Assembly (NCBI RefSeq): GCF_030824335.1
Contig: NZ_JAVBXX010000035.1
Location: forward strand, 1 to 45,665
Origin: Azonexus sp.
GTDB lineage: Bacteria > Pseudomonadota > Gammaproteobacteria > Burkholderiales > Rhodocyclaceae
Length of the DNA: 45,665 nucleotides
Reading direction: 5' to 3'
Shown here: piece by piece, positions 24,949-32,206 of the stretch
Layout of the letters: the number at the start of each line of letters is the position of its first letter
Numbering within the stretch: the first letter of the stretch is position 1
Notes under the pieces: model-generated
Seen by the model: only the letters and a program-made list of their open reading frames with translations
Databases searched by the model: none
Told to the model about the DNA's origin: nothing
Translations under genes and position numbers: made by a program

Positions 24949-26250
24949 ATGGCTGGTGGAAATTTCGAAAAGTACAAGTCCGACGGTTCGATAGGCGGCA
25001 ATGTTCTTGAGTGGGTAGATGCGCGTTTTCCCGCGACCTCAATGTGGAAGGGGCACCTTTCCGAGTACTACGCACCGAAGAATTTCAATTTCTGGTATTT
25101 CTTTGGTTCCCTCGCACTGCTGGTTCTGGTGATCCAGATTGTGACCGGTATTTTCCTGGTGATGCACTACAAGCCGGATGCTGCACTTAATGCTGCAGGT
25201 GTGCCGGTAGCTTTTGCTTCCGTCGAGTACATCATGCGTGACGTACCTGGGGGCTGGCTGATTCGCTACATGCACTCGACTGGTGCTTCGGCCTTCTTCA
25301 TCGTGGTGTACATGCACATGTTCCGTGGCCTGATTTACGGTTCCTATCGCAAGCCACGTGAGCTTACCTGGTTGTTCGGTGTCGGTATTTTCCTGGTGCT
25401 GATGGGCGAAGCCTTCTTCGGCTATCTGTTGCCTTGGGGCCAGATGTCTTTCTGGGGCGCACAGGTTATTGTTAATCTGTTCGGTGCGATTCCGGTCATC
25501 GGCAACGATCTCTCCATCATCATTCGTGGCGATTTCGTGGTCGGTGATGCAACCCTGAACCGTTTCTTCTCCTTCCACGTAATTGCCTTTCCGCTGGTCC
25601 TGATCGGTCTGGTGGCGGCGCACGTGCTGGCCTTGCACGAGACCGGTTCGAACAATCCGGATGGTGTCGAGATCAAGGAAAACAAGGACGAAAACGGCAT
25701 TCCGCGCGACGGCATCCCGTTCCATCCGTATTACACGGTTAAAGATATCGTCGGTGTTGTCGTCTTCCTGATGGTTTTCTCTGCCGTGATGTTCTTCGCG
25801 CCGGAAGGTGCCGGTTATTTCCTGGAAACGCCGAATTTTTATCCGGCTGACCCGCTGAAAACGCCAGCACATATTGCTCCTGTCTGGTACTTCACGCCTT
25901 ACTACTCCATCCTGCGTGCCATGGTCTGGAATTTCTTCGGGCTTGATGCAAAGTTCTGGGGTGTCGTTGCGATGGGGGCTTCGGTGGTGATTTTTGCTGC
26001 ATTGCCGTGGCTGGATCGTAGCCCGGTGAAATCGATCCGCTATCGCGGTCCGATCACCAAGGCCATGATTACTCTTTTCGTGATCTGTTTCTTCATTCTG
26101 GGTTACTTGGGTACTTTGTCTCCTTCGCCGATGGGTGAGTTGGTTTCCCAGGTCTGCACGGTGTTCTATTTCGGCTTCTTCCTCGCCATGCCTTGGTGGT
26201 CGCGTATGGACAAGTTCAAGCCGGTTCCTGAACGTGTGACGATGAAGTGA
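24949..26250 (+). CDS. petB: Cytochrome b of the bc1 complex
   Basis: A 433-residue multi-spanning subunit with two haem b groups and the quinone sites. Haem-ligating histidines sit in helices carrying MHSTGASAFFIVVYMHMFRG and FHVIAFPLVLIGLVAAHVLALH. The Qo-site motif, usually PEWY, here reads PVWY (residues 311-314). It is fused neither to cytochrome c1 nor to Rieske. It overlaps nothing; petC begins 11 bases after its stop. Confidence 0.97.
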   Translation: MAGGNFEKYKSDGSIGGNVLEWVDARFPATSMWKGHLSEYYAPKNFNFWYFFGSLALLVLVIQIVTGIFLVMHYKPDAALNAAGVPVAFASVEYIMRDVPGGWLIRYMHSTGASAFFIVVYMHMFRGLIYGSYRKPRELTWLFGVGIFLVLMGEAFFGYLLPWGQMSFWGAQVIVNLFGAIPVIGNDLSIIIRGDFVVGDATLNRFFSFHVIAFPLVLIGLVAAHVLALHETGSNNPDGVEIKENKDENGIPRDGIPFHPYYTVKDIVGVVVFLMVFSAVMFFAPEGAGYFLETPNFYPADPLKTPAHIAPVWYFTPYYSILRAMVWNFFGLDAKFWGVVAMGASVVIFAALPWLDRSPVKSIRYRGPITKAMITLFVICFFILGYLGTLSPSPMGELVSQVCTVFYFGFFLAMPWWSRMDKFKPVPERVTMK

Positions 26251-26261
26251 GGATGCACAAA

Positions 26262-26981
26262 ATGAAAAAATTCCTTATCGCATTGCTCTTCGCGCCGGTT
26301 CTTGCTTTTGCTGCTGGGGCTGGTATCCATCTTGACAAGTGGCCGGGTTCCGTCAGTGACAAGGCAGCTTTGCAGAATGGCGCCAAGTTGTTTGTCAATT
26401 ACTGCATGAACTGCCATGGCGCATCGTACATGCGTTATAAAAACCTCATGGATCTGGGGTTGACCGAGCAGCAGGTCAAGGAAAACCTGATGTTCGCTTC
26501 GGACAAAATTGGTGATCTGATGTCTGTTGCTGCCCGTCATGATGAGCAGAAAAAGTGGTTTGGTGCGACGCCGCCCGATCTGACCATCGTTGCCCGTGCC
26601 CGTGGTGAAGCAGGTAATGCCGGTGCAGGTGCGGACTGGTTGTACACCTATCTGCGTACCTTCTACAAAGACGACAAGCGTCCGACCGGCTGGAATAATC
26701 TTGCTTTTGAAGCAGTCGGTATGCCGCACGTCCTGTGGGAGTTGCAAGGTACCCAGGTCATGAATCCGGAAACCCACAAGCTTGAATTGGCGATTCCAGG
26801 CAAGATGGGTCAGGCCGAGTACGATAAGTCGATTTCCGATCTGGTCGGCTTCATGGTCTGGATGGGCGAGCCGCAGCAGGAGTTCCGTCGCAAGCTGGGC
26901 TTCATCGTTCTGGCTTTCCTGGCATTGCTCTTCGTAGTGGCTTACGCCCTGAAGAAGGAATACTGGAAAGATATTCACTGA
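26262..26981 (+). CDS. petC: Cytochrome c1
   Basis: A 239-residue subunit: signal peptide (MKKFLIALLFAPVLAFA), c-type haem site CMNCH (residues 48-52), and a C-terminal membrane anchor (LGFIVLAFLALLFVVAYAL) followed by basic residues. I chose ATG 26262 because GAGG at 26249-26252 is well spaced from it; an ATG at 26253 and a GTG at 26247 are in frame but too close to that sequence. It delivers electrons from Rieske to soluble cytochrome c. Confidence 0.95.
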   Translation: MKKFLIALLFAPVLAFAAGAGIHLDKWPGSVSDKAALQNGAKLFVNYCMNCHGASYMRYKNLMDLGLTEQQVKENLMFASDKIGDLMSVAARHDEQKKWFGATPPDLTIVARARGEAGNAGAGADWLYTYLRTFYKDDKRPTGWNNLAFEAVGMPHVLWELQGTQVMNPETHKLELAIPGKMGQAEYDKSISDLVGFMVWMGEPQQEFRRKLGFIVLAFLALLFVVAYALKKEYWKDIH

Positions 26982-27064
26982 TCCTTCCCGGATCGGCTGA
27001 CGGCATCGTGGGTTTGGCTTCGGCCAGCCCCCGGTGCCGAATCTCATTTTGAGGGCTGTTAAAC

Positions 27065-27661
27065 ATGATGAACCTCTACTCGGGCACTACCTGCCCATTT
27101 AGTCACCGTTGCCGCATTGTCCTGTTCGAAAAAGGCATGGACTTTCAGGTTATCGACGTCGATTTGTTCTCCAAGGCCGACGAAATGGCGGCGATCAATC
27201 CGCATGGTCGAGTTCCGGTGCTGGCTGAACGCGACCTCGTCCTGTTCGAGCCGAACATCATCAACGAATACATCGATGAGCGTTTCCCGCATCCGCAATT
27301 GATGCCGGCCGATCCGATCATGCGTGCACGGGCGCGTCAGTTGCTGATCGGCATGGAGCGTGAAATTTTTTCGCACATGGAAGTCATCGAAAAGAATAGC
27401 AAGGCCGCCGACAAGGCGCGCCAGGAAATCAAGGCGCGCCTGACCGAGATCGTGCCGATTTTCAGCAAGCAGAAATTCATGCTGGGCGATGAGTTCTCCA
27501 TGCTGGATGTCGCTATCGCTCCGTTGCTCTGGCGTCTCGATCATTACGGTATCGATTTGGGGAAAGCTGCAGCCCCTCTGATGAAATATGCCGAACGCAT
27601 TTTCAGCCGCCAGGGTTTCATTGATGCGCTGACGCCGTCTGAAAAGGCGATGCGCAAGTAA
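27065..27661 (+). CDS. sspA: Stringent starvation protein A (GST-fold)
   Basis: A 198-residue RNA polymerase-associated protein with a glutathione-S-transferase fold. The N-terminal thioredoxin-like part reads MMNLYSGTTCPFSHRCRI and includes INPHGRVPVLAE; the helical C-terminal part has LGDEFSMLDVAIAPLLWRL. The first of two adjacent ATG codons was chosen, with GAGGG upstream. sspB starts two bases after its stop. petABC-sspAB adjacency is common in betaproteobacteria. Confidence 0.95.
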   Translation: MMNLYSGTTCPFSHRCRIVLFEKGMDFQVIDVDLFSKADEMAAINPHGRVPVLAERDLVLFEPNIINEYIDERFPHPQLMPADPIMRARARQLLIGMEREIFSHMEVIEKNSKAADKARQEIKARLTEIVPIFSKQKFMLGDEFSMLDVAIAPLLWRLDHYGIDLGKAAAPLMKYAERIFSRQGFIDALTPSEKAMRK

Positions 27662-27663
27662 CG

Positions 27664-28092
27664 ATGGAACTTCCGTCCACCAAACCTTATCTCGTGCGGG
27701 CCATCTGGGAGTGGTGCTGCGATAACGGCTTCACGCCTTACATCGCAGTACAGGTTGATGCTCGCACCATCGTTCCGCGTGAATTTGTTCGGGATGGTCA
27801 GATCGTCCTTAATCTCGGACCTGATGCAACCAACAAGTTGCAGATGGGTAATGATTTTGTAGAGTTTCAGGCCAGATTCGGTGGCGTGGCACGTGAACTA
27901 TCAGTGCCGATCGCTCAGGTTTCAGCGATCTACGCCCGCGAAAATGGAGCCGGGATGGCCTTCGATATTGATGCTCCTGGCGCACTGTTGAACGATACCG
28001 CTAGCCCGGATGCTCCGGCTGGCGTTGATCAGGATGAGCCGCCGCCAACGCGCCCATCCGGCGGGCGGCCGAACCTGCAACGCGTCAAATAG
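27664..28092 (+). CDS. sspB: ClpXP protease specificity-enhancing factor SspB
   Basis: A 142-residue adaptor that delivers ssrA-tagged proteins to ClpXP. The folded domain (about residues 1-110) has KPYLVRAIWEWCCDNGFTPY and FGGVARELSVPI. A flexible Pro/Asp-rich linker leads to the C-terminal RPNLQRVK, matching the ClpX-binding tail of E. coli SspB. A strong terminator follows at 28118-28156. Confidence 0.95.
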   Translation: MELPSTKPYLVRAIWEWCCDNGFTPYIAVQVDARTIVPREFVRDGQIVLNLGPDATNKLQMGNDFVEFQARFGGVARELSVPIAQVSAIYARENGAGMAFDIDAPGALLNDTASPDAPAGVDQDEPPPTRPSGGRPNLQRVK

Positions 28093-28117
28093 GGACGTCT
28101 GCTGCGGTCGACGCACC

Positions 28118-28156
28118 AAAAAGGGGAGATTCTGTCAAGGAATCTCCCCTTTTTTT
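28118..28156 (+). terminator. Strong intrinsic terminator after sspB
   Basis: A 15-bp perfect stem (28118-28132 with 28140-28154, core GGGGAGATTC/GAATCTCCCC) with a seven-base loop is flanked by A5 and T7. It could function in both directions and separates sspAB from the nitrate cluster. Confidence 0.95.
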
Positions 28157-28180
28157 ATCCAAGTCATTGATTTTCATGGG

Positions 28181-28196
28181 TGGCATATCTGTTGCT
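28181..28196 (+). promoter_or_regulatory. Sigma-54 promoter of nasA
   Basis: TGGCAT-ATCTG-TTGCT matches the RpoN -24/-12 consensus (TGGCACG-N4-TTGCW) at TGGCA, TTGC and the final W, with correct GG-to-GC spacing. The predicted transcript starts near 28207, only ~14 bases before the nasA ATG, so there is no room for a leader switch. A weak NtrC-like dyad (8 of 12) lies at 28112-28128, inside the sspB terminator. Confidence 0.75.
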
Positions 28197-28220
28197 CACC
28201 TGCCATTCGGAAGGAAAATC

Positions 28221-30971
28221 ATGAACCAGGAAGTCAAATCCACCTGTTGTTACTGCGGCGTTGGCTGCGGCGTATTGATCCGTACGGACGGCATCACCGT
28301 CCAGGGCGTGCGCGGCGATCCGGAACACCCGGCCAACTACGGACGTTTGTGCACCAAGGGCGCATCCCTGCATCTCACGGCGCAGGGCGAGGGGCGCCTG
28401 CGCCACCCGGCCTTGCGCCCGGCACGCGATCGCCAGCCCGAACGGCTGGCCTGGGCGCAGGCGCTCGATACTGCCGCTGAGCGTTTTGCCGGCATCATCC
28501 GCGAGCATGGGCCGGATTCCGTGGCTTTCTACATCTCCGGCCAGTTGATGACCGAGGACTACTATGTCTTCAACAAGCTGGCCAAGGGTCTGATCGGCAC
28601 CAATAACGTCGATACCAATTCGCGGCTGTGCATGTCGTCGGCCGTCGCCGGCTACAAGCAGACCCTGGGGGCCGATGCGCCGCCGTGCTGCTACGAGGAT
28701 ATCGGCCAGGCCGGGGTGATCCTGATCGCCGGCGCCAATCCGGCGCTGGCCCATCCGATCGTTTTCCGCTACATCGAGGATGCGCGCGCCGCCAATCCGG
28801 CATTGAAGATCATCGTCGTCGATCCGCGCCGTAGCGAAACCGCCGAGATTGCCGATCTGCACCTGCCCATCCTGCCCGGCAGCGACATCGCGCTGTTCAA
28901 CGGCATGCTCCATGTGATGCTGGCCGAAGGGCTGGTGGATGGCGATTACATCGCTCGCCATACCAGCGGCTTCGATGAGCTGGCTGGTAACCTGGCGGAA
29001 TACACGCCGCAGCGGGTCGCCGGATTGTGTGGCATCCCCGCTTCCAGCATCGTTCGCGCCGCCCGCTGGTTTGCCACGCAGGGGCCGGCATTGTCGCTGT
29101 ATTGCCAGGGCCTGAATCAGTCGGCGCACGGCACGCACAACAATGCCGCGTTGATCCATTTGCACCTGGCCACCGGCCAGATCGGCAAGCCTGGCGCCGG
29201 GCCGTTTTCGCTGACCGGCCAGCCGAACGCCATGGGCGGTCGGGAAGTGGGCGGTCTGGCCAACCTGCTGTCGGCGCACCGTGATCTCGCCAATCCCGAG
29301 CACCGGGCCGAAGTCGCCGCCTTGTGGGGCATCCCCGACGTGCCGGCAAAACCGGGAAAAGCTGCGGTCGACCTGTTCAAGGCACTGGAAAGTGGCGAAA
29401 TCAAGGCGGTGTGGATCGCCTGCACCAATCCGGCGCAGTCGCTGCCGAACCAGGCCAGCGTCCGCGCCGGGCTGGCGCGGGCCGAATTCGTCGTGCTCCA
29501 GGAAACCTTCGCCGACACCGACACCGCCGCTTACGCCGACCTCTTGTTGCCGGCCACCGGCTGGGGCGAGAAGCACGGCACGGTGACCAATTCCGAACGG
29601 CGCATCACGCGCGTGCAGCCGGCTGTTGTGCCGCTGGGCGAAGCCCGTCACGACTGGCAGATCGTCGTCGATTTCGCCCGCCGGCTGGGCAGGAAACTGG
29701 AGAATCCTGTCCCCCAGGGGGACTTCCTGCGGGGCGCGGTCGACAGGCTGTTTCCGTACGAAACCGTCGAATCCATTTTTGCCGAGCACTGTGTCACGAC
29801 GCGCGGCCGCGATCTCGATATCAGCGGTCTGTCCTACGCCGTGCTCGAACAGCAAGGGCCGCAGCAATGGCCTTTCCCGGAAGGTGCCAGCCAGGGGCGG
29901 CAACGCCTGTACGCCGATGGCCGCTTCCCGACCGCCGATGGTCGGGCGCGCTTCATTGCCGTGACGCATCAGGCAACGGCCGAGGTGCCGGGCAAGGAAC
30001 ATCCGCTCAGCCTGCTGTCGGGGCGCCTGCGCGACCAATGGCACGGCATGAGCCGGACCGGCATCGTGCCGCGCCTGTTCAATCTCGACGACGAGCCGCT
30101 GCTGGCCATGCATCCCTGCGACATGCGCCATCGCCAGCTTGACGACGGCGACCTGGTCCGCCTGTTCAACGGTCGCGGCGAGATCGTCGTGCGCGTGGCT
30201 TCGCGCCCCGGGCTGGCCCGTGGTCGGGTGTGGATGCCGATGCACTGGGGCAGCCGCTTCATGAACAGCGCCGGCGTCAATGCGCTGGTCGGCGATGCGG
30301 TCGATCCGTACTCGCAGCAGCCGGAACTGAAGCACACGGCGGTCGAGGTGGCGAAGAGCGAACTGAACTACCCGCTGGCCGTGATCCGCCGCTGCAGCGA
30401 CGTTGCCGAAGCGCTGCGCGTGCTCGATGCGGCGCGTAGCCTGCTGCCCGATTTTGCCTACGCCAGCGTTGGACTTTACGGCCGGGCCAGTCCACTGGTC
30501 GTCTTCCGCGCGGCCACCGCCGAGCCGGCGACGGCCCCCGCACTGGCGGCGATCGATCGCTGTTTCGGCCTCGATGGCGAGACCGGCGCCATTGTCTATA
30601 CCGACGCAAAACGCCATATCGCCAAGAAAGCCATCGCCATCGATGGCCAATTGTTCGGCGTTCGCCTGGCCGGCGAAACCGTTGCCCAGGCCTGGCTCAA
30701 GCAGGCCATGGCCGAGGGCGAGCTGGACGCCAGCCTGTTGCGCTTCGCCCTGGCGCCGAGTGCTGCAGCACCGACCAGCACTGCGCCGCGCCAGATCGTT
30801 TGCAAATGCGCCGATGTCAGCGACAAGCAAATTACCACTGCAATTGATGCCGGTGCCGATCTCACGGCACTACAGGAAAACTTAAAATGTGGCACTTTTT
30901 GCGGCGGTTGCATCCCGGACATCAAGCGCCTGCTGCTTCGGCAAGTGCAACAACAACCCGAGGCGGCTTGA
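28221..30971 (+). CDS. nasA: Assimilatory nitrate reductase catalytic subunit
   Basis: A 916-residue cytoplasmic molybdopterin enzyme reducing nitrate to nitrite. The N-terminal [4Fe-4S] site is C9-x2-C12-x3-C16 and C44. The Mo-bis-MGD core includes SRLCMSSAVAGYK, YCQGLNQSAHGTHNN and the C-terminal dinucleotide-binding domain (SGRLRDQWHGMSRTG). A BFD-like [2Fe-2S] domain is fused at the end (C861-x-C863, C894-x2-C897), as in Klebsiella NasA. The ATG at 28221 follows AAGGA. It lacks a signal peptide, consistent with cytoplasmic assimilation. It is driven by a sigma-54 promoter. Its electron donor subunit is not in the window. Confidence 0.96.
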   Translation: MNQEVKSTCCYCGVGCGVLIRTDGITVQGVRGDPEHPANYGRLCTKGASLHLTAQGEGRLRHPALRPARDRQPERLAWAQALDTAAERFAGIIREHGPDSVAFYISGQLMTEDYYVFNKLAKGLIGTNNVDTNSRLCMSSAVAGYKQTLGADAPPCCYEDIGQAGVILIAGANPALAHPIVFRYIEDARAANPALKIIVVDPRRSETAEIADLHLPILPGSDIALFNGMLHVMLAEGLVDGDYIARHTSGFDELAGNLAEYTPQRVAGLCGIPASSIVRAARWFATQGPALSLYCQGLNQSAHGTHNNAALIHLHLATGQIGKPGAGPFSLTGQPNAMGGREVGGLANLLSAHRDLANPEHRAEVAALWGIPDVPAKPGKAAVDLFKALESGEIKAVWIACTNPAQSLPNQASVRAGLARAEFVVLQETFADTDTAAYADLLLPATGWGEKHGTVTNSERRITRVQPAVVPLGEARHDWQIVVDFARRLGRKLENPVPQGDFLRGAVDRLFPYETVESIFAEHCVTTRGRDLDISGLSYAVLEQQGPQQWPFPEGASQGRQRLYADGRFPTADGRARFIAVTHQATAEVPGKEHPLSLLSGRLRDQWHGMSRTGIVPRLFNLDDEPLLAMHPCDMRHRQLDDGDLVRLFNGRGEIVVRVASRPGLARGRVWMPMHWGSRFMNSAGVNALVGDAVDPYSQQPELKHTAVEVAKSELNYPLAVIRRCSDVAEALRVLDAARSLLPDFAYASVGLYGRASPLVVFRAATAEPATAPALAAIDRCFGLDGETGAIVYTDAKRHIAKKAIAIDGQLFGVRLAGETVAQAWLKQAMAEGELDASLLRFALAPSAAAPTSTAPRQIVCKCADVSDKQITTAIDAGADLTALQENLKCGTFCGGCIPDIKRLLLRQVQQQPEAA

Positions 30972-30990
30972 CGCCCGGACGGAGGTGATT

Positions 30991-31980
30991 GTGAATTACG
31001 CTCAATACATCAAGGAAATCGGTCGCGGCGCCCAAGGGTCGCGCGATTTGTCGATCGAGGAGGCACACCAGCTTTACGCCGCGATGCTTGACGGTGGCGT
31101 GCCGGATCTGGAGCAGGGCGCCATCATCATTGCTTTGCGGGTCAAGGGTGAGTCGACCGGTGAAATGCTCGGTTTCCTGTCGGCAGCCGATGATCGCCTG
31201 AACCGGCTCGATATGCCGCACGGCCGGGTTCGTCCGGTGGTTTTGCCCAGCTATAACGGAGCGCGCAAGGAAGCCAACCTGACGCCCTTGCTGGCTTTGT
31301 TGTTGCAGCGTTTTGGTGTGCCGGTGCTGGTGCATGGGCTGCTCGAAGGCTATGGGCGCGTCAGCAGCGCACAGATTCTGCGTGAATTGGGCGTCATGCC
31401 GATGATCTCGGCGCAACAGGCGCAACAAACGCTGGATGAAAAGGGAATTGCCTTCCTGCCGCTAAGCGCGCTTTGTCCTGGCATGCACCATTTGCTCTCC
31501 TTGCGCAGTCGGATGGGGGTGCGCAACAGCGCCCACAGCCTGGTCAAACTGCTAAACCCGTTTCATGGCGATGCGGTGCTGGTTGCGCCAGCGACCCACC
31601 CCGACTTTATCGATCTGATGCGCAATATCCTGGTTGAACGGGGGCAGCGTGGCTTGCTGTTGCGCGGTACCGAAGGCGAGCCTTACGCCAATCCAAAGCG
31701 TCGTCCGCGTCTGGAATATGTACGCAATGCTGCGGTCGACGTCCTTTTTGAAGCAGAACACGACAGTTTGCGCGGTTTGCCGAATTTGCCCGAAACCCTG
31801 GATGCGATCACTACCGCCCAATGGACACGGCGGGTCCTGGACAAGCAATTACCCTTGCCCAAACCCATTGCCAACCAGTTGGCCTGTTTGCTTTATGCCA
31901 GTGGTTATGTGGACGATCTGAATCAGGCCAAGGCGATTGTTGCTGTCGAAGCCACTGGTCTGGCAGTGGGCGGGAACTGA
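30991..31980 (+). CDS. ybiB: YbiB/TrpD2-like protein (anthranilate phosphoribosyltransferase fold)
   Basis: A 329-residue member of glycosyltransferase family 3 related to TrpD but diverged in the substrate region. E. coli YbiB and similar TrpD2 proteins bind nucleic acid rather than make tryptophan, as far as I recall. Recognisable parts are LDGGVPDLEQGAIIIALRVKGE, PVLVHGLLEGYGRVSS and GMHHLLSLRSRMGVRNSAHS. The GTG start at 30991 follows a full anti-16S sequence, GGAGGTGATT (30981-30990), giving potentially strong translation. It lies 19 bases after nasA, in the same direction and probably the same transcript. Its role in nitrate assimilation is unknown. Confidence 0.85.
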   Translation: MNYAQYIKEIGRGAQGSRDLSIEEAHQLYAAMLDGGVPDLEQGAIIIALRVKGESTGEMLGFLSAADDRLNRLDMPHGRVRPVVLPSYNGARKEANLTPLLALLLQRFGVPVLVHGLLEGYGRVSSAQILRELGVMPMISAQQAQQTLDEKGIAFLPLSALCPGMHHLLSLRSRMGVRNSAHSLVKLLNPFHGDAVLVAPATHPDFIDLMRNILVERGQRGLLLRGTEGEPYANPKRRPRLEYVRNAAVDVLFEAEHDSLRGLPNLPETLDAITTAQWTRRVLDKQLPLPKPIANQLACLLYASGYVDDLNQAKAIVAVEATGLAVGGN

Positions 31981-31986
31981 GTTCGT

Positions 31987-32023
31987 TGCACCGCGCTGGA
32001 TACCGATGCCCTTGCTTGGTGCG
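31987..32023 (+). promoter_or_regulatory. Two tandem NtrC-like sites upstream of nirB
   Basis: Relative to TGCACC-N5-GGTGCA, 31987-32003 (TGCACC...GGATAC) matches 8 of 12 and 32007-32023 (TGCCCT...GGTGCG) matches 9 of 12. They are 20 bp apart and lie 80-116 bp upstream of the predicted nirB start point, a usual enhancer distance. The role is inferred. Confidence 0.5.
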
Positions 32024-32076
32024 TCAATATTGCGGTCTACACATGAAAATTCATAAAAATCAATGGTCTGTGCATC

Positions 32077-32092
32077 TGGCACAGCGATTGCA
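32077..32092 (+). promoter_or_regulatory. Sigma-54 promoter of nirB
   Basis: TGGCAC-AGCGA-TTGCA fits the RpoN -24/-12 consensus at every conserved position except one G. Transcription would start near 32103, leaving a ~104-nt leader before the nirB ATG. Confidence 0.85.
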
Positions 32093-32118
32093 CTAGATCA
32101 AACCGAAGCAGCGAATCA

Positions 32119-32155
32119 ACCGCCAACGGGGGCGGTCCGATGGCAACGACGTCAT
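32119..32155 (+). promoter_or_regulatory. ANTAR-type two-hairpin leader of nirB (NasT target)
   Basis: P1 (32119-32136) has a six-pair stem ACCGCC/GGCGGT with hexaloop AACGGG. P2 (32140-32155) has a five-pair stem ATGGC/GTCAT (one G-U) with hexaloop AACGAC. Both loops have A at position 1 and G at position 4, the known signature of ANTAR-protein targets. A further hairpin GCACC/GGTGC (32171-32184) follows, but no T run does. AACG of the P2 loop can alternatively pair with CGTT (32191-32194) next to the nirB Shine-Dalgarno. NasT binding is inferred from nasT in the same cluster. Confidence 0.75.
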
Positions 32156-32206
32156 GCGCTGAAAAAGATTGCACCGATTGGTGCGCGCAACGTTGGAGCC
32201 TCGAAA

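Noticed and set aside
26982..27064. Hairpin TGGC-TTCG-GCCA between petC and sspA as a terminator
   Set aside because: The stem is short and no T run follows it; petABC and sspAB may be partly co-transcribed.
28164..30830. A very long open frame (888 codons) on the minus strand opposite nasA
   Set aside because: It mirrors nasA codon structure in GC-rich DNA and has no recognisable domain or ribosome site. The plus strand encodes a clear nitrate reductase.
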